Assembly (NCBI GenBank): GCA_964540965.1
Contig: CAZIOT010000018.1
Coordinates: 13,733-77,732, forward strand
Source of the DNA: JADYZU01 sp964540965
GTDB lineage: Bacteria > Pseudomonadota > Alphaproteobacteria > Rhodobacterales > Rhodobacteraceae
Direction: 5' to 3'
Length of the DNA stretch: 64,000 bases
Shown piece after piece: positions 1-8,717 of this stretch. Both the position numbers and the translations under genes were made by a program. The notes under the pieces are model-generated. The model worked only from the letters and a program-made list of their open reading frames with translations. It ran no database searches and had not been told where the DNA came from. Every line of letters begins with the position of its first letter. Position 1 is the first letter of the stretch.

Positions 1-461
1 ATGTGCCGCATCGCCCCGACACGTTCTATGGCCTGGCCAAGTGCTTTACCGAGGATCTGGGCCGGATGTACTGGGAAAAGCGCGGGCTGGAATCGGCGCA
101 TCTGCGCATCCTGTCCTGCACACCGGAACCGCAGAACATCCGCGCTTTGGGAACCTGGTTGTCGCACCGCGACATGGTGCAACTCGTGCAGCGCGCCATC
201 GACACGCCGATTGTCGGCTTTACCGTGGCCTATGGCGTCAGCGCCAATACCCGCGCCCCGGTATCGAACGCCCGCGTGCCGTTCCTGGGCTACCGCCCTG
301 TCGACAATGCCGAAGATTGGGCGCCGGCGATCATGGCCAAGGCCGCCCCGGTCGATGCCCAGGACAAGGCCATCGCCCGCGTCGGCGGCCCCTTCGCCGT
401 GGTGCCGCTGGGCGAATCCGGCGTCGCCGCGATCAAGGCGATGGCCGGGAAGAAGGGATAG
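1..461 (+). CDS. udh: Uronate dehydrogenase-like NAD(P)-dependent oxidoreductase, 5'-truncated by window edge
   Basis: C-terminal part of an extended short-chain dehydrogenase/epimerase. Enzymes of this kind oxidise galacturonate or glucuronate to the aldarolactone in the cytoplasm. About 153 codons are visible and the Rossmann glycine motif lies off the left edge. The catalytic YxxxK motif is seen as YGLAK near visible residues 9-13. It is followed by LRILSCTPEP and a GTWLSHRDMVQLVQRAI helix, both typical of the Udh branch, and by a GVSANTRAP/LGYRP tail. The family is clear but the exact uronate substrate is inferred. It ends 40 bp before the convergent histidine kinase gene. A ChvE/Ggu sugar transporter, which often handles such sugars, lies far away at 39.7-43.6 kb. 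Confidence 0.75.
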   Translation, partial: VPHRPDTFYGLAKCFTEDLGRMYWEKRGLESAHLRILSCTPEPQNIRALGTWLSHRDMVQLVQRAIDTPIVGFTVAYGVSANTRAPVSNARVPFLGYRPVDNAEDWAPAIMAKAAPVDAQDKAIARVGGPFAVVPLGESGVAAIKAMAGKKG

Positions 462-500
462 GGCGGGCGGCGGCGACCCGCGCGCAGGCCCAACCCCGCC

Positions 501-1463
501 TCAGAACCCGATCTCGAACCGCGCGCCGGTTTCGGATTCGGCCAGCCGGATCGTCACGCCATGCGCCTCGAGCATGCGGCGCACGATGGGCAGGCCCATG
601 CCGGTGCCGCCTTCGGCACGGTTGGTGGTGAAGAACGGATCGAAAATCCGCTCGCGGTTGCCGGGGGATATGCCCTGCCCGTCGTCCTGCACCGTCAGCC
701 GGTCGTCGGTTGCCGTCAGCACCACCGCCCCAGCCCCGGCCCGCGCGGCATTGCCGATCAGATGGTCCAGCACCAGCCGCAGCCCCTCGGCCGACAGCGG
801 CAATTCGGCATCCGATTCAAGGTCGAGCGCGATGCCCGGATGATCGCGCCGCAGCCCCGGCAACAGGACCGAGACCCTCGCCACCCCCGCCATCATCGGG
901 TTCTGCGCCCGCGCCAATGCCCGTTGCGCGTCCAGAAGCGCGGTCATGCGGTCGGCCGCCTCGTCGATGCGGTCAAGCAGGCGGCGGCGGTCTTCGGGCG
1001 ACAGGTCGTCGGCCTCGAGCAGTTCGGCCGCGCCGCGCAGCACCGTCAGCGGCGATTTCAGTTCATGGGTGGCATGGTCGGCATAGGACCGCAGCACCGC
1101 CTCGCGCCCCTGCAGGGTGCGGCCCATGGTCAGAAGGGCATCGCCGAGCCGTTCGGTTTCGCGGGTGCCATAGTGCGGCAAAGCGTCCAGCGCGCCGGGC
1201 GTGCCGGCGGCGATGGCCAGGCTTTGCGCCGCCATTGCCCGCAGCGGCCGATACAGGATGCGCCACAGCATCCAGCCCAGCACCAGCGTCGTCGCCACCA
1301 CCACCAGCACAAGAATGACCACGACATAGCGATAGCGCAGGTCGGGCAAGCCCAGCCGCAGCACCACCAGCGTCAGCAGCGGCGTCGCCACCACCGCCGC
1401 CAGCGTCAGCACGAACACCAGCGACAGGGTGGGGCGCCATTTGCGCTCTATCCGCCCCGGCAT
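501..1463 (-). CDS. Two-component sensor histidine kinase
   Basis: 320-residue membrane histidine kinase that would phosphorylate the response regulator encoded just upstream. Two transmembrane helices (about residues 13-36 and 45-66) are separated by fewer than ten residues, so there is almost no periplasmic sensor domain. A HAMP-like linker follows, then the H box HATHELKSPLT with phospho-accepting His133. The ATPase domain has the N box (GNAARAG, Asn238), DDGQGI and GTGMGLP. The gene overlaps the regulator by 16 bp, so the two are translationally linked. The signal is unknown; the missing sensor domain suggests that it reads a membrane partner, possibly the DUF4173 protein in the same operon. 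Confidence 0.9.
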   Translation of the reverse strand: MPGRIERKWRPTLSLVFVLTLAAVVATPLLTLVVLRLGLPDLRYRYVVVILVLVVVATTLVLGWMLWRILYRPLRAMAAQSLAIAAGTPGALDALPHYGTRETERLGDALLTMGRTLQGREAVLRSYADHATHELKSPLTVLRGAAELLEADDLSPEDRRRLLDRIDEAADRMTALLDAQRALARAQNPMMAGVARVSVLLPGLRRDHPGIALDLESDAELPLSAEGLRLVLDHLIGNAARAGAGAVVLTATDDRLTVQDDGQGISPGNRERIFDPFFTTNRAEGGTGMGLPIVRRMLEAHGVTIRLAESETGARFEIGF

Positions 1464-2131
1464 GGACCCATCCGGATGCCGACGCCATGCACCGTGTCGA
1501 TCGCATCGGGGCAGCCGGCGGCGGCGAGTTTCGCCCGCAGATTGCGCAGGTGGCTGTCCACCGTTCGGTCGCTCACGTTGACATTGGTGCCATAGATCGC
1601 ATCGACCAGTTGCGGCCGCGCCATGACATGATCGGGCCGCGCCATCAGCCGCGACAAGAGTTCCATCTCGCGCGCAGTCAACGCCACGGCCGCGCCATTT
1701 ACCCGGCAGGCATGGCTGTCGCGGTCGACTTCAAGGACTCCGCGCTTCTGTCCGCCCGTCTCGGCCCCTTGCGTCCGCTTGAGGATCGCGCGGACCCGCG
1801 CCACCAGTTCGCGGGGCGAAAACGGTTTCGTCACATAGTCGTCGGCGCCCAGTTCCAGCCCGACCACCCGGTCCACCTCGTCATCCTGCGCGGTCAGGAA
1901 CAGGATCGGCACCTGCGAGGTGCGGCGCAGCCGGCGGCAGACCTCAAGCCCGTCAAGTTCGGGCAGGCCGATGTCAAGGACGATCAGGTCGGGGGCGAAT
2001 TTCGTCGCCGCGGCAAGGGCGGCGGTGCCGTCCGCGGCCTCGGCCACGCGAAAACCGGCCTGGCCCATGGCGATGCGCAGCACGTCGCGGATCTGGGGGT
2101 CGTCGTCGACGACAAGAAGCGTGGCAGTCAT
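1448..2131 (-). CDS. OmpR-family response regulator
   Basis: 227-residue response regulator. The receiver domain (1-120) has the acidic pair DDD at 9-11, the phospho-acceptor Asp53 in VLDIGLPELDG, Thr in FLTAQ and Lys in VTKPF. The C-terminal winged helix (130-222) carries the OmpR signature LTAREMELL and VDSHLRNLRAKL. Its ATG overlaps the TGA of the upstream membrane protein (ATGA), with GGAGG a few bases before. It is therefore the second gene of a three-gene operon, DUF4173 protein - regulator - kinase. Target genes cannot be read from the sequence. Confidence 0.92.
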   Translation of the reverse strand: MTATLLVVDDDPQIRDVLRIAMGQAGFRVAEAADGTAALAAATKFAPDLIVLDIGLPELDGLEVCRRLRRTSQVPILFLTAQDDEVDRVVGLELGADDYVTKPFSPRELVARVRAILKRTQGAETGGQKRGVLEVDRDSHACRVNGAAVALTAREMELLSRLMARPDHVMARPQLVDAIYGTNVNVSDRTVDSHLRNLRAKLAAAGCPDAIDTVHGVGIRMGPCRGG

Positions 2132-3555
2132 GGGTTTCCTCCTGCGCCGGTCAGGCTATGGCGCAGGCGCCAGTTGCGAAAGCCCCATTCGCGCCAGTCC
2201 TGCGGCTCGCGGATCTCGGGCGTGACATACCAGAACAGGTCGTGGCACAGCATGACCCCGTTCTGCCCAGAAACGCTTGTCCAATCCGCCAGCGCCGGCA
2301 GCGCGCCATCCGACAAGTGGCAGAGATAGCCGAAATCGGCCCTGTCGCCGAACAGCGCCAGATTGGTCCGGGCGATCAGCCCGTCGACATTGACAAAGCA
2401 CACGGCCCATAACGTCACCGCCCCGGCCACGGCCGACCGCGCGATCATCCATCCCGGTCGCCGCCCGGTCGCCACCTGCACCAGCATCACCGCAAGGCCG
2501 ATGGCGACGATCCCCATCCACACTGCCGCGGCAAACCGCAGCCGGGTCAGGCCGTAGCCGCCGACATAAAGATCAAGCCGCAGCAGCGAGGAACAGACGA
2601 GCAGCAGGTTCTGCCCGACCCAGAGCAGAAGCAGCATCCGCAGGTCGCGCCGCCCGCCCAGATGCGGTTGCGCCAGCAGGGCAAAGGCCCCGGCCAAAAG
2701 GGCGGTTGCCAGCAGCGGATAGGCGCCGCGATGGGCATATTCGGCATAGGTCATCCCTGCGGGCAGGTGCACACCGCCCCAGAGATAGGTCAGGTCCATC
2801 GCCGTCTGGACCAGGAACAGCAGGTTGAAGGTGTAAAGCGCCCGCGTGACCGCGCCTTCGGTCAGGATCGCAGCGACGATCGCCGGCGGGCGGGGTGGCG
2901 CTGCGGCCCGCGGCGGGATCAGGCCCAGCCGCAGGAAGGGCCAGAGTGCGACGGCAAGCATGACCCACAGCACAAGGCGTGACAGGGACAGATCGGGCAG
3001 GAACCGCCAGCCGCCCAGGCCTTGCACCCAGCGGTCCACCACCGGATTGGCCAGCGCGATCAGCCCGGCAAAGACCAGACCCAGGACCAGCGCCGGCGCC
3101 CAGTCGCGCAACAGCGACCCGATCCGCCCCTCGGTGCCAGTCCAGCCGCGCGGGCCGCGGGCGAGCGCGACGATATCGCGCGCCGCTTGCACCAGCCCGC
3201 GGAACGGCAGCAGCAGCGCGGCGCGGATGCCGGGCCAGCCGGCATCGCCGGCGGCGATCCAGGCGGCAAGCTGCGCCGTGCCGGCGACAAGGAAGGTCAG
3301 CGACAGGGGCGTCGGTTCCTCGACCACCGGCAGCAGGCACAGTAGGAACAGCGGCCAGCCGATGCGCAACGCATTGCGCGACGGCGGGCCGGCAGCGGCC
3401 TGCGCCACCAGCCCGATGCCAAGGGTCAGGGCGGCCAGTCCCAGCCGCGGCGTTCCGACCTGCCACAGGATCAGGTCACCCGCCGCCACCATTGCCGGCA
3501 GGGCCAACAGCCACGGCCCCGCCGCCCCTTGCCCGGATCTTGCGGGAACCTGCAT
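2128..3555 (-). CDS. DUF4173-type polytopic membrane protein
   Basis: 475-residue inner-membrane protein with around ten hydrophobic segments. The motif TYAEYAHRGAYPL near residue 270, followed by LRLDLYVGGYGLTRLR, is characteristic of DUF4173 proteins. The C-terminal soluble tail has GYLCHLSDGALPAL. The start at 3555 is chosen because GGAGG stands six bases upstream; an ATG at 3567 is also in frame but lacks such a site, and the open frame continues upstream without support. It is the first gene of the operon with the two-component pair. Molecular function is unknown. Partnership with the sensor-poor kinase is an inference from gene order. Confidence 0.75.
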   Translation of the reverse strand: MQVPARSGQGAAGPWLLALPAMVAAGDLILWQVGTPRLGLAALTLGIGLVAQAAAGPPSRNALRIGWPLFLLCLLPVVEEPTPLSLTFLVAGTAQLAAWIAAGDAGWPGIRAALLLPFRGLVQAARDIVALARGPRGWTGTEGRIGSLLRDWAPALVLGLVFAGLIALANPVVDRWVQGLGGWRFLPDLSLSRLVLWVMLAVALWPFLRLGLIPPRAAAPPRPPAIVAAILTEGAVTRALYTFNLLFLVQTAMDLTYLWGGVHLPAGMTYAEYAHRGAYPLLATALLAGAFALLAQPHLGGRRDLRMLLLLWVGQNLLLVCSSLLRLDLYVGGYGLTRLRFAAAVWMGIVAIGLAVMLVQVATGRRPGWMIARSAVAGAVTLWAVCFVNVDGLIARTNLALFGDRADFGYLCHLSDGALPALADWTSVSGQNGVMLCHDLFWYVTPEIREPQDWREWGFRNWRLRHSLTGAGGNP

Positions 3556-3718
3556 CGCATCCTCCATCCTGTGCTGCGGAACCTGATCGCCCCTGCCCGT
3601 GCAGGTCGCACCAGCCAGCCCGTGCAGAATCCCTGCAAGGCGCCGGATGCCGGCGGCCGCGGGAGGGGCGACAAACTGCCGGTTTCCCGGCACTTGTGCC
3701 GACATGATAAGGGAGGGC

Positions 3719-4564
3719 ATGGCCGATTCGGTTCTGCACCACCGCGATATCCTGCCCGCTGGCGATGCGATCCTGCTGACACGCGCCGCGCTGGCGCCGG
3801 CGCGTCCGGCGGCGCTGCACGGGCAGGATTTCCACGAACTCCTGTGGGTGCAGAACGGCGTGCTGCGCCACCACCTGCCCGAGGGGCGCGAGGATCTGCC
3901 CGAGGGCACGCTGGTCTTTCTGCGCCCCGGCGACCGCCACGCGCTTCAGGGCCGGGGCGAGGGCACGCTGGTCGTCTCGGTCACCCTCCATCCCGAGACG
4001 GTGGCGGCAATGGGTGCGCGGCATCCGCGGCTGGCCGGCAACCTGTTCTGGTCCGCCGCGCCGCAGCCAGCCAGGATCGCCCGCGACGCGCGGCAGATGG
4101 CCGACCTCAACCAGGCCGCGTTGCGGCTGGAACGCGGCGCGCGCGATGCGCTTGGGGCCGAGGCGTTCCTGCTGCCGCTGTGCGCCGCGCTGATCGAGGA
4201 TACCGTCGCCTTGCCCGCCGGGGCGCCGCAATGGCTGGCCGCCGCCTGCGCCGCGGCCGCCGATCCGCGGGTGTTCCGCGACGGCGCCGCCGGTTTCGCC
4301 CGTGTCGCCGGCCGCGCGCATCCGCATGTCAGCCGCACCCTGCGCCGCTTCCTTGACCAAAGCCCGTCGGATTTTGTCAACGCCCGCCGCATGGCCTTTG
4401 CCGCGCGGCGGCTGACCGGGTCGACCGACACGCTGGCCGAGATCGCCGCCGATTGCGGCATCCCCAACCTGTCGCATTTCCACAAGCTGTTTCGCGAACA
4501 CCACGGCACCACGCCGCAGAAATACCGCCGCGCCCATCAGGCCGAGGTGGTGCAACCGGCGTGA
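3719..4564 (+). CDS. AraC-family transcriptional regulator with N-terminal cupin
   Basis: 281-residue regulator. The N-terminal AraC-type cupin (about 20-110) carries HGQDFHELLWVQNG and VFLRPGDRHALQG, the metal/sugar-binding-like barrel seen in ChbR-type regulators. The C-terminal pair of helix-turn-helix units (about 180-275) ends in the AraC signature IAADCGIPNLSHFHKLFREHHGT. Start 3719 is chosen for the AGGGAGG site just upstream; an ATG at 3704 also exists. It is divergent from the DUF4173 operon and precedes the MgsA-like gene by 38 bp. It may control the deoC-ALDH genes downstream, but nothing in the sequence proves that. Confidence 0.88.
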   Translation: MADSVLHHRDILPAGDAILLTRAALAPARPAALHGQDFHELLWVQNGVLRHHLPEGREDLPEGTLVFLRPGDRHALQGRGEGTLVVSVTLHPETVAAMGARHPRLAGNLFWSAAPQPARIARDARQMADLNQAALRLERGARDALGAEAFLLPLCAALIEDTVALPAGAPQWLAAACAAAADPRVFRDGAAGFARVAGRAHPHVSRTLRRFLDQSPSDFVNARRMAFAARRLTGSTDTLAEIAADCGIPNLSHFHKLFREHHGTTPQKYRRAHQAEVVQPA

Positions 4565-4602
4565 TGCCGCGCTAACCTTTGCCAAAGTCGAAGGAGCATC
4601 CC

Positions 4603-5187
4603 ATGGCCATCACCGTCCAGCAGCCGCCCGATCCGTGGCAGAACACCACCACCGCCCACGGCCTTGCCGGCGACGAGGTGATTTCCGCCCTGCAGAAATG
4701 CCTGCGCCGAGGCATGCTGGAAAACGCCGTGCTGCTGGGCTGGGAAATGTTCCTGACCTCGCCCGAGATGGAGGAAAAGCTGTGGTCGCGCCTGTGCGTG
4801 ATCGCGGTCGAGGATGTCGGCCTGGGCGACCCCGCCCTGCCGGTGCTGGTCGAGACGCTGTATCGCCAGCACGCCCGCTATCCGCGGCCCGATGGCGACC
4901 GCTTCCTGTTCGCCGCCCATGCGATCCGCCGTATCGCGCTTTCGGCCAAGGACCGCACCAGCGACGATCTGGTCAACTGGGCGAAACGCTCGGTCGAACT
5001 GGGGGAACGGTTGCCGGAAATCCCCGATGTCGCGCTCGACATGCACACAAGGCGCGGGCAGGAGATGGGCCGCGACTACCTGTTCTTCATGCAAGAGGCC
5101 TCGCGCGTGATACCCGAGGTCGAGGGGCGCGATACCACCTGGCGGGACTGGATCCTTGCCGCCTTGCAGGCAGGCAAGCTGGCCTGA
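4603..5187 (+). CDS. Helical protein resembling the C-terminal domain of MgsA/RarA, function unknown
   Basis: 194-residue soluble helical protein. The stretch DEVISALQKCLRRGMLENAVLLGWEM followed by LCVIAVEDVGLGDPALP recalls the C-terminal helical domain of MgsA/RarA AAA+ ATPases (the SEDIGLADP region). No Walker A or B motif is present, so it is a stand-alone version lacking the ATPase part. Start 4603 has AAGGAG seven bases before; the in-frame ATG at 4579 has none. It sits between the AraC regulator and deoC in the same direction. Resemblance to MgsA is by eye and the role is unknown. Confidence 0.6.
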   Translation: MAITVQQPPDPWQNTTTAHGLAGDEVISALQKCLRRGMLENAVLLGWEMFLTSPEMEEKLWSRLCVIAVEDVGLGDPALPVLVETLYRQHARYPRPDGDRFLFAAHAIRRIALSAKDRTSDDLVNWAKRSVELGERLPEIPDVALDMHTRRGQEMGRDYLFFMQEASRVIPEVEGRDTTWRDWILAALQAGKLA

Positions 5188-5189
5188 GA

Positions 5190-5207
5190 TTTGACCAAAT
5201 GGTCAAA
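5190..5207. promoter_or_regulatory. 18-bp palindromic operator upstream of deoC
   Basis: TTTGACCAAATGGTCAAA is an inverted repeat with eight-base arms (TTTGACCA/TGGTCAAA) around AA. It lies two bases after the stop of the MgsA-like gene and 53 bp before the deoC start. Symmetry of this length is expected for a dimeric repressor, for example of the GntR or LacI type, controlling deoC and the aldehyde dehydrogenase. The binding protein cannot be named from the window. Confidence 0.55.
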
Positions 5208-5260
5208 CCTTGCGTTTGCCCGCGCCCCGTGTCACCGTCCGTCGAAGCCGGAGGAGCCGC

Positions 5261-6259
5261 ATGACCACCACCCTGACCGAGACCGCCACGCGGGCGGCGC
5301 ATCTGCCGCAGGTCCACGAGCCGCGCAATGCCGGCACCGAACTGGACCTGGACTGGGTGGCACGGGTGCAGGCCAACACCTCGGCCATCGAACGGCGCGC
5401 GGCAACGCTGCCGGGGCGGCGATCGGTGAAGAAGGACTATCAGGCGGCCTGGCTGTGCAAGGCGATCAGCCTGATCGACCTGACCACCCTGTCGGGCGAC
5501 GATACCGAGGGCCGGGTGCGTCGGCTGTGCGCCAAGGCGCGGCAGCCGGTGGCGCCCTGGCTGCTGGACCGGCTGGGGATGACCGGGCTGACCACCGGCG
5601 CCGTCTGCGTCTATCACGACATGGTGGCGACCGCGGTCGAGGCGCTCGAGGGGTCGGGGATCCCGGTCGCCGCAGTCTCGACCGGGTTTCCGGCGGGCCT
5701 GTCGCCCTTTCCGCTGCGCATCGCCGAGATCGGCGAAAGCGTCCGCGCCGGGGCGGCGGAAATCGACATCGTGATTTCCCGCCGTCATGTGCTGACCGGC
5801 AACTGGCAGGCGCTGTATGACGAAATGCGCGAGATGCGGGCCGCCTGCGGGCAGGCGCATGTCAAGGCGATCCTGGCCACCGGCGAACTGGGCACCTTGC
5901 GCAACGTGGCGCGGGCCTCGCTGGTCTGCATGATGGCGGGGGCGGATTTCATCAAGACCTCGACCGGGAAAGAAGGGGTGAACGCCACCCTGCCCGTGAC
6001 GCTTACCATGATCCGCGCCATCCGCGACTATCAGGACGCGACCGGCGTCAAGGTCGGCTACAAGCCGGCGGGCGGGATCTCCAAGGCCAAGGACGCGCTG
6101 GTCTATCTGTCGCTGATGAAGGACGAGTTGGGCGACCGCTGGCTGATGCCGGACCTGTTCCGCTTTGGCGCCTCCTCGCTTCTGGGCGATATCGAGCGGC
6201 AGTTGGAACATCACGTCACCGGCGCCTATTCGGCGACCTACCGGCACGCGATGGCCTAG
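5261..6259 (+). CDS. deoC: Deoxyribose-phosphate aldolase
   Basis: 332-residue class I aldolase that cleaves 2-deoxyribose 5-phosphate to glyceraldehyde 3-phosphate and acetaldehyde in the cytoplasm. The Schiff-base lysine is in DFIKTSTGKEGVNAT and the second active-site lysine in VGYKPAGGIS, both intact. It is longer than the E. coli enzyme (about 260 residues), with an extra N-terminal region of roughly 70 residues, as in the longer DeoC subfamily. Start 5261 is preceded by GGAGGAG. It lies 84 bp before the ALDH16-type dehydrogenase, which would oxidise the acetaldehyde. The palindrome at 5190-5207 is a likely control site. Confidence 0.93.
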   Translation: MTTTLTETATRAAHLPQVHEPRNAGTELDLDWVARVQANTSAIERRAATLPGRRSVKKDYQAAWLCKAISLIDLTTLSGDDTEGRVRRLCAKARQPVAPWLLDRLGMTGLTTGAVCVYHDMVATAVEALEGSGIPVAAVSTGFPAGLSPFPLRIAEIGESVRAGAAEIDIVISRRHVLTGNWQALYDEMREMRAACGQAHVKAILATGELGTLRNVARASLVCMMAGADFIKTSTGKEGVNATLPVTLTMIRAIRDYQDATGVKVGYKPAGGISKAKDALVYLSLMKDELGDRWLMPDLFRFGASSLLGDIERQLEHHVTGAYSATYRHAMA

Positions 6260-6268
6260 CGGAGGGCG

Positions 6269-6327
6269 CCGGGGGTTTCACACCCCCGGACCCCCGTGGG
6301 ATATTTGTAGACGAAGAATGAACAGGG
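6269..6327 (+). repeat. Dispersed element: GC hairpin plus ATATTT-GACG-AGAATGAACAGGG motif, copy 1
   Basis: A perfect hairpin (CCGGGGGT, five-base loop, ACCCCCGG; 6269-6289) is followed by a conserved block at 6291-6327 that reads CCCCCGTGGGATATTT and then TGTAGACG-type sequence ending AGAATGAACAGGG. The same composite arrangement and nearly the same block occur at 33734-33787. Both copies lie directly 3' of plus-strand genes (deoC here, DUF1513 there). It could act as a transcript-end or mRNA-stability element. It is not coding. Confidence 0.6.
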
Positions 6328-6343
6328 CGCGGGAGACAAGGCC

Positions 6344-8677
6344 ATGTCGGTGAAGGAAATCTTCCGGTCGATGGACTATGGCCCGGCCCCCGAAAGCGCG
6401 GCCGAGGCGCTGGACTGGATCAAGGGCCACGGCGGGCGCTTTGGTCACTGGATCGGCGGGCGGTTCACGAAGCCGGGCGAGACCTTCGAGACGAAGAACC
6501 CGGCGACCGGCGCCGTGCTGGCCGAGGTATCGCAGGCGACGCAGTCCGATGTCGATGCCGCGGTCAGGGCGGCGCGGCGGGCGCAGCCGGGCTGGGCGCG
6601 GCTGGGCGGGCACGGGCGGGCGCGGGTGCTTTATGCGCTGGCGCGGCTGTTGCAGAAGCAATCGCGGATGTTCGCCGTTCTGGAAACGCTCGACAACGGC
6701 AAGCCGATCCGGGAATCGCGCGACATCGACGTGCCGCTGGTGCAGCGGCATTTCTACTATCACGCCGGCATGGCGCAGCTGATGGGCAGCGAACTGCCCG
6801 ACCGCGAGGCTTTGGGCGTCTGCGGGCAGATCATCCCGTGGAATTTCCCGCTGCTCATGCTCGCCTGGAAGGTCGCCCCGGCGCTGGCCATGGGCAATAC
6901 CGTGGTGCTGAAACCGGCCGAATACACGCCGCTGACCGCCCTTCTGTTCGGCGAGATCAGCCATCAGGCCGGGGTGCCGCCCGGCGTCATCAACATCGTC
7001 ACCGGCGATGGCGCGGTGGGCGAGATGATCGTGGCGGCAGAGGTGGACAAGATCGCCTTCACCGGGTCCACCGCCGTGGGCCGCCGCATCCGCGAGGCGA
7101 CGGCCGGGTCGGGCAAGGCGCTGACGCTCGAACTGGGGGGGAAGTCGCCCTATATCGTCTTTGACGACGCCGACCTTGACAGCGCGGTCGAGGGGCTGGT
7201 CGATGCGATCTGGTTCAACCAGGGGCAGGTCTGCTGTGCCGGATCGCGCCTGCTGGTGCAGGAAGGCGTGGCCGACCGGTTCCATGCGAAACTCAAGGCG
7301 CGGATGGCGCATCTGCGGCTGGGCGACCCCCTGGACAAGTGCATCGACATCGGCGCGGTGGTCGATCCGGTTCAATTGCAGGCGATCAGCCGCATGGTCG
7401 ACGCCAATACCGAAGGCGAACGCTATGTCGCCCCGATCGAGGTGCCGGCGATCGGCTGCTATTACCCGCCGACCCTGATCACCGGGCTGTCGCCGGCTGC
7501 GGTGCTGATGCAGGAAGAGATCTTTGGTCCGGTCCTCGTCTCCACCACCTTCCGCACGCCGGGCGAGGCGGTGGAACTGGCCAACAACACGCGCTACGGC
7601 CTTGCCGCGACGGTCTGGACCGAGAATGTGAACCTCGCGCTCGACATTGCGCCGAAGCTGGCCGCGGGCGTGGTCTGGGTCAATGCCACCAACCTGTTCG
7701 ATGCCGCCGCCGGGTTCGGCGGGGTGCGCGAAAGCGGTTTCGGCCGCGAGGGCGGATGGGAGGGGCTGGCCGCCTATACGCGGCCGAAGGGCGCGGCAAA
7801 GGCGCTGAAGCCGGTCCTACCCTTTGCCGGGGACGGGGCACCGGTCGATCCGCTGGACCGGACCGCCAAGCTCTATGTCGGTGGCAAGCAGGCGCGGCCC
7901 GATGGCGGCTATTCCCGCGCCGTCCACGGGCCCAAGGGTGCGCTTCTGGGCCATGTGTCGCTTGCCAACCGCAAGGACATCCGCAACGCGGTCGAGGCGG
8001 CGAATGCCGCCAGGGGCTGGGGCAAGACGACCGGGCACAACCGGGCGCAGATCCTGTATTTCATCGCCGAAAACCTGTCGGCGCGGGCGGGTGAGTTTGC
8101 CGAACGCCTGCGGGCAATGACCGGCGGCGACGGGCGGGCCGAGGTCGATCAGTCGATCCGCCGCCTGTTCACCTATGCCGCCTGGGCCGACAAATTCGAC
8201 GGTCAGGCGCATGGCGTGCCGATCCGCGGCGTGGCGCTGGCCATGCGCGAACCTGTCGGAACCATCGGCGCACTATGCCCGGACGAAGCGCCGCTGCTGG
8301 GCCTGATCTCGGTCATGGCACCGGCGATCGCGATGGGCAACCGAACGGTCCTTGTCGCGTCCGAGGCCTTTCCGCTGGCCGCGACCGATTTCTATCAGGT
8401 GCTCGAAACCTCGGACGTGCCGGGCGGGGTCGTCAACATCCTGACCGGCAGCCATGCCGAACTGGCCCCGCATCTGGCGGCGCATCTGGATGTCGATGCG
8501 GTCTGGTCGTTCTCGTCCTCGGACCTGTCCAGGGTGATCGAGGCGAAATCGGCCGGCAACCTCAAGCGGACCTGGGTCAACAACGGCCGGACGACGGATT
8601 GGAGCCGCGCCGAGGGCCGCGGATGGCTGGAACAGGCGACCGAGGTCAAGAATATCTGGGTGCCCTACGGGGAGTAG
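6344..8677 (+). CDS. Bi-domain aldehyde dehydrogenase of the ALDH16 type
   Basis: 777-residue protein with two aldehyde dehydrogenase domains in tandem. Domain 1 (about 40-490) is complete, with ELGGKSP holding the catalytic Glu, NQGQVCCAGSR with nucleophile Cys297, and EEIFGPV. Domain 2 (about 505-775) keeps the coenzyme-fold sequence (LCPDEAPLLGLISVMAPAIAMGN) but ends early and lacks the catalytic Cys region. A catalytic first half joined to a non-catalytic second half is the ALDH16 architecture. The likely job is oxidising the acetaldehyde made by DeoC to acetate. Start 6344 follows GGGAGACAAGG. The substrate is inferred from the neighbour. Confidence 0.85.
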   Translation: MSVKEIFRSMDYGPAPESAAEALDWIKGHGGRFGHWIGGRFTKPGETFETKNPATGAVLAEVSQATQSDVDAAVRAARRAQPGWARLGGHGRARVLYALARLLQKQSRMFAVLETLDNGKPIRESRDIDVPLVQRHFYYHAGMAQLMGSELPDREALGVCGQIIPWNFPLLMLAWKVAPALAMGNTVVLKPAEYTPLTALLFGEISHQAGVPPGVINIVTGDGAVGEMIVAAEVDKIAFTGSTAVGRRIREATAGSGKALTLELGGKSPYIVFDDADLDSAVEGLVDAIWFNQGQVCCAGSRLLVQEGVADRFHAKLKARMAHLRLGDPLDKCIDIGAVVDPVQLQAISRMVDANTEGERYVAPIEVPAIGCYYPPTLITGLSPAAVLMQEEIFGPVLVSTTFRTPGEAVELANNTRYGLAATVWTENVNLALDIAPKLAAGVVWVNATNLFDAAAGFGGVRESGFGREGGWEGLAAYTRPKGAAKALKPVLPFAGDGAPVDPLDRTAKLYVGGKQARPDGGYSRAVHGPKGALLGHVSLANRKDIRNAVEAANAARGWGKTTGHNRAQILYFIAENLSARAGEFAERLRAMTGGDGRAEVDQSIRRLFTYAAWADKFDGQAHGVPIRGVALAMREPVGTIGALCPDEAPLLGLISVMAPAIAMGNRTVLVASEAFPLAATDFYQVLETSDVPGGVVNILTGSHAELAPHLAAHLDVDAVWSFSSSDLSRVIEAKSAGNLKRTWVNNGRTTDWSRAEGRGWLEQATEVKNIWVPYGE

Positions 8678-8717
8678 ACCGGCACGGCGGGCAGGGTCGC
8701 GTCGCTTCTTTCGCCGC

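Noticed and set aside
561..1595. 344-codon plus-strand frame opposite the kinase and regulator
   Set aside because: His/Arg/Gln-rich shadow of two certain genes on the other strand, with no domain.
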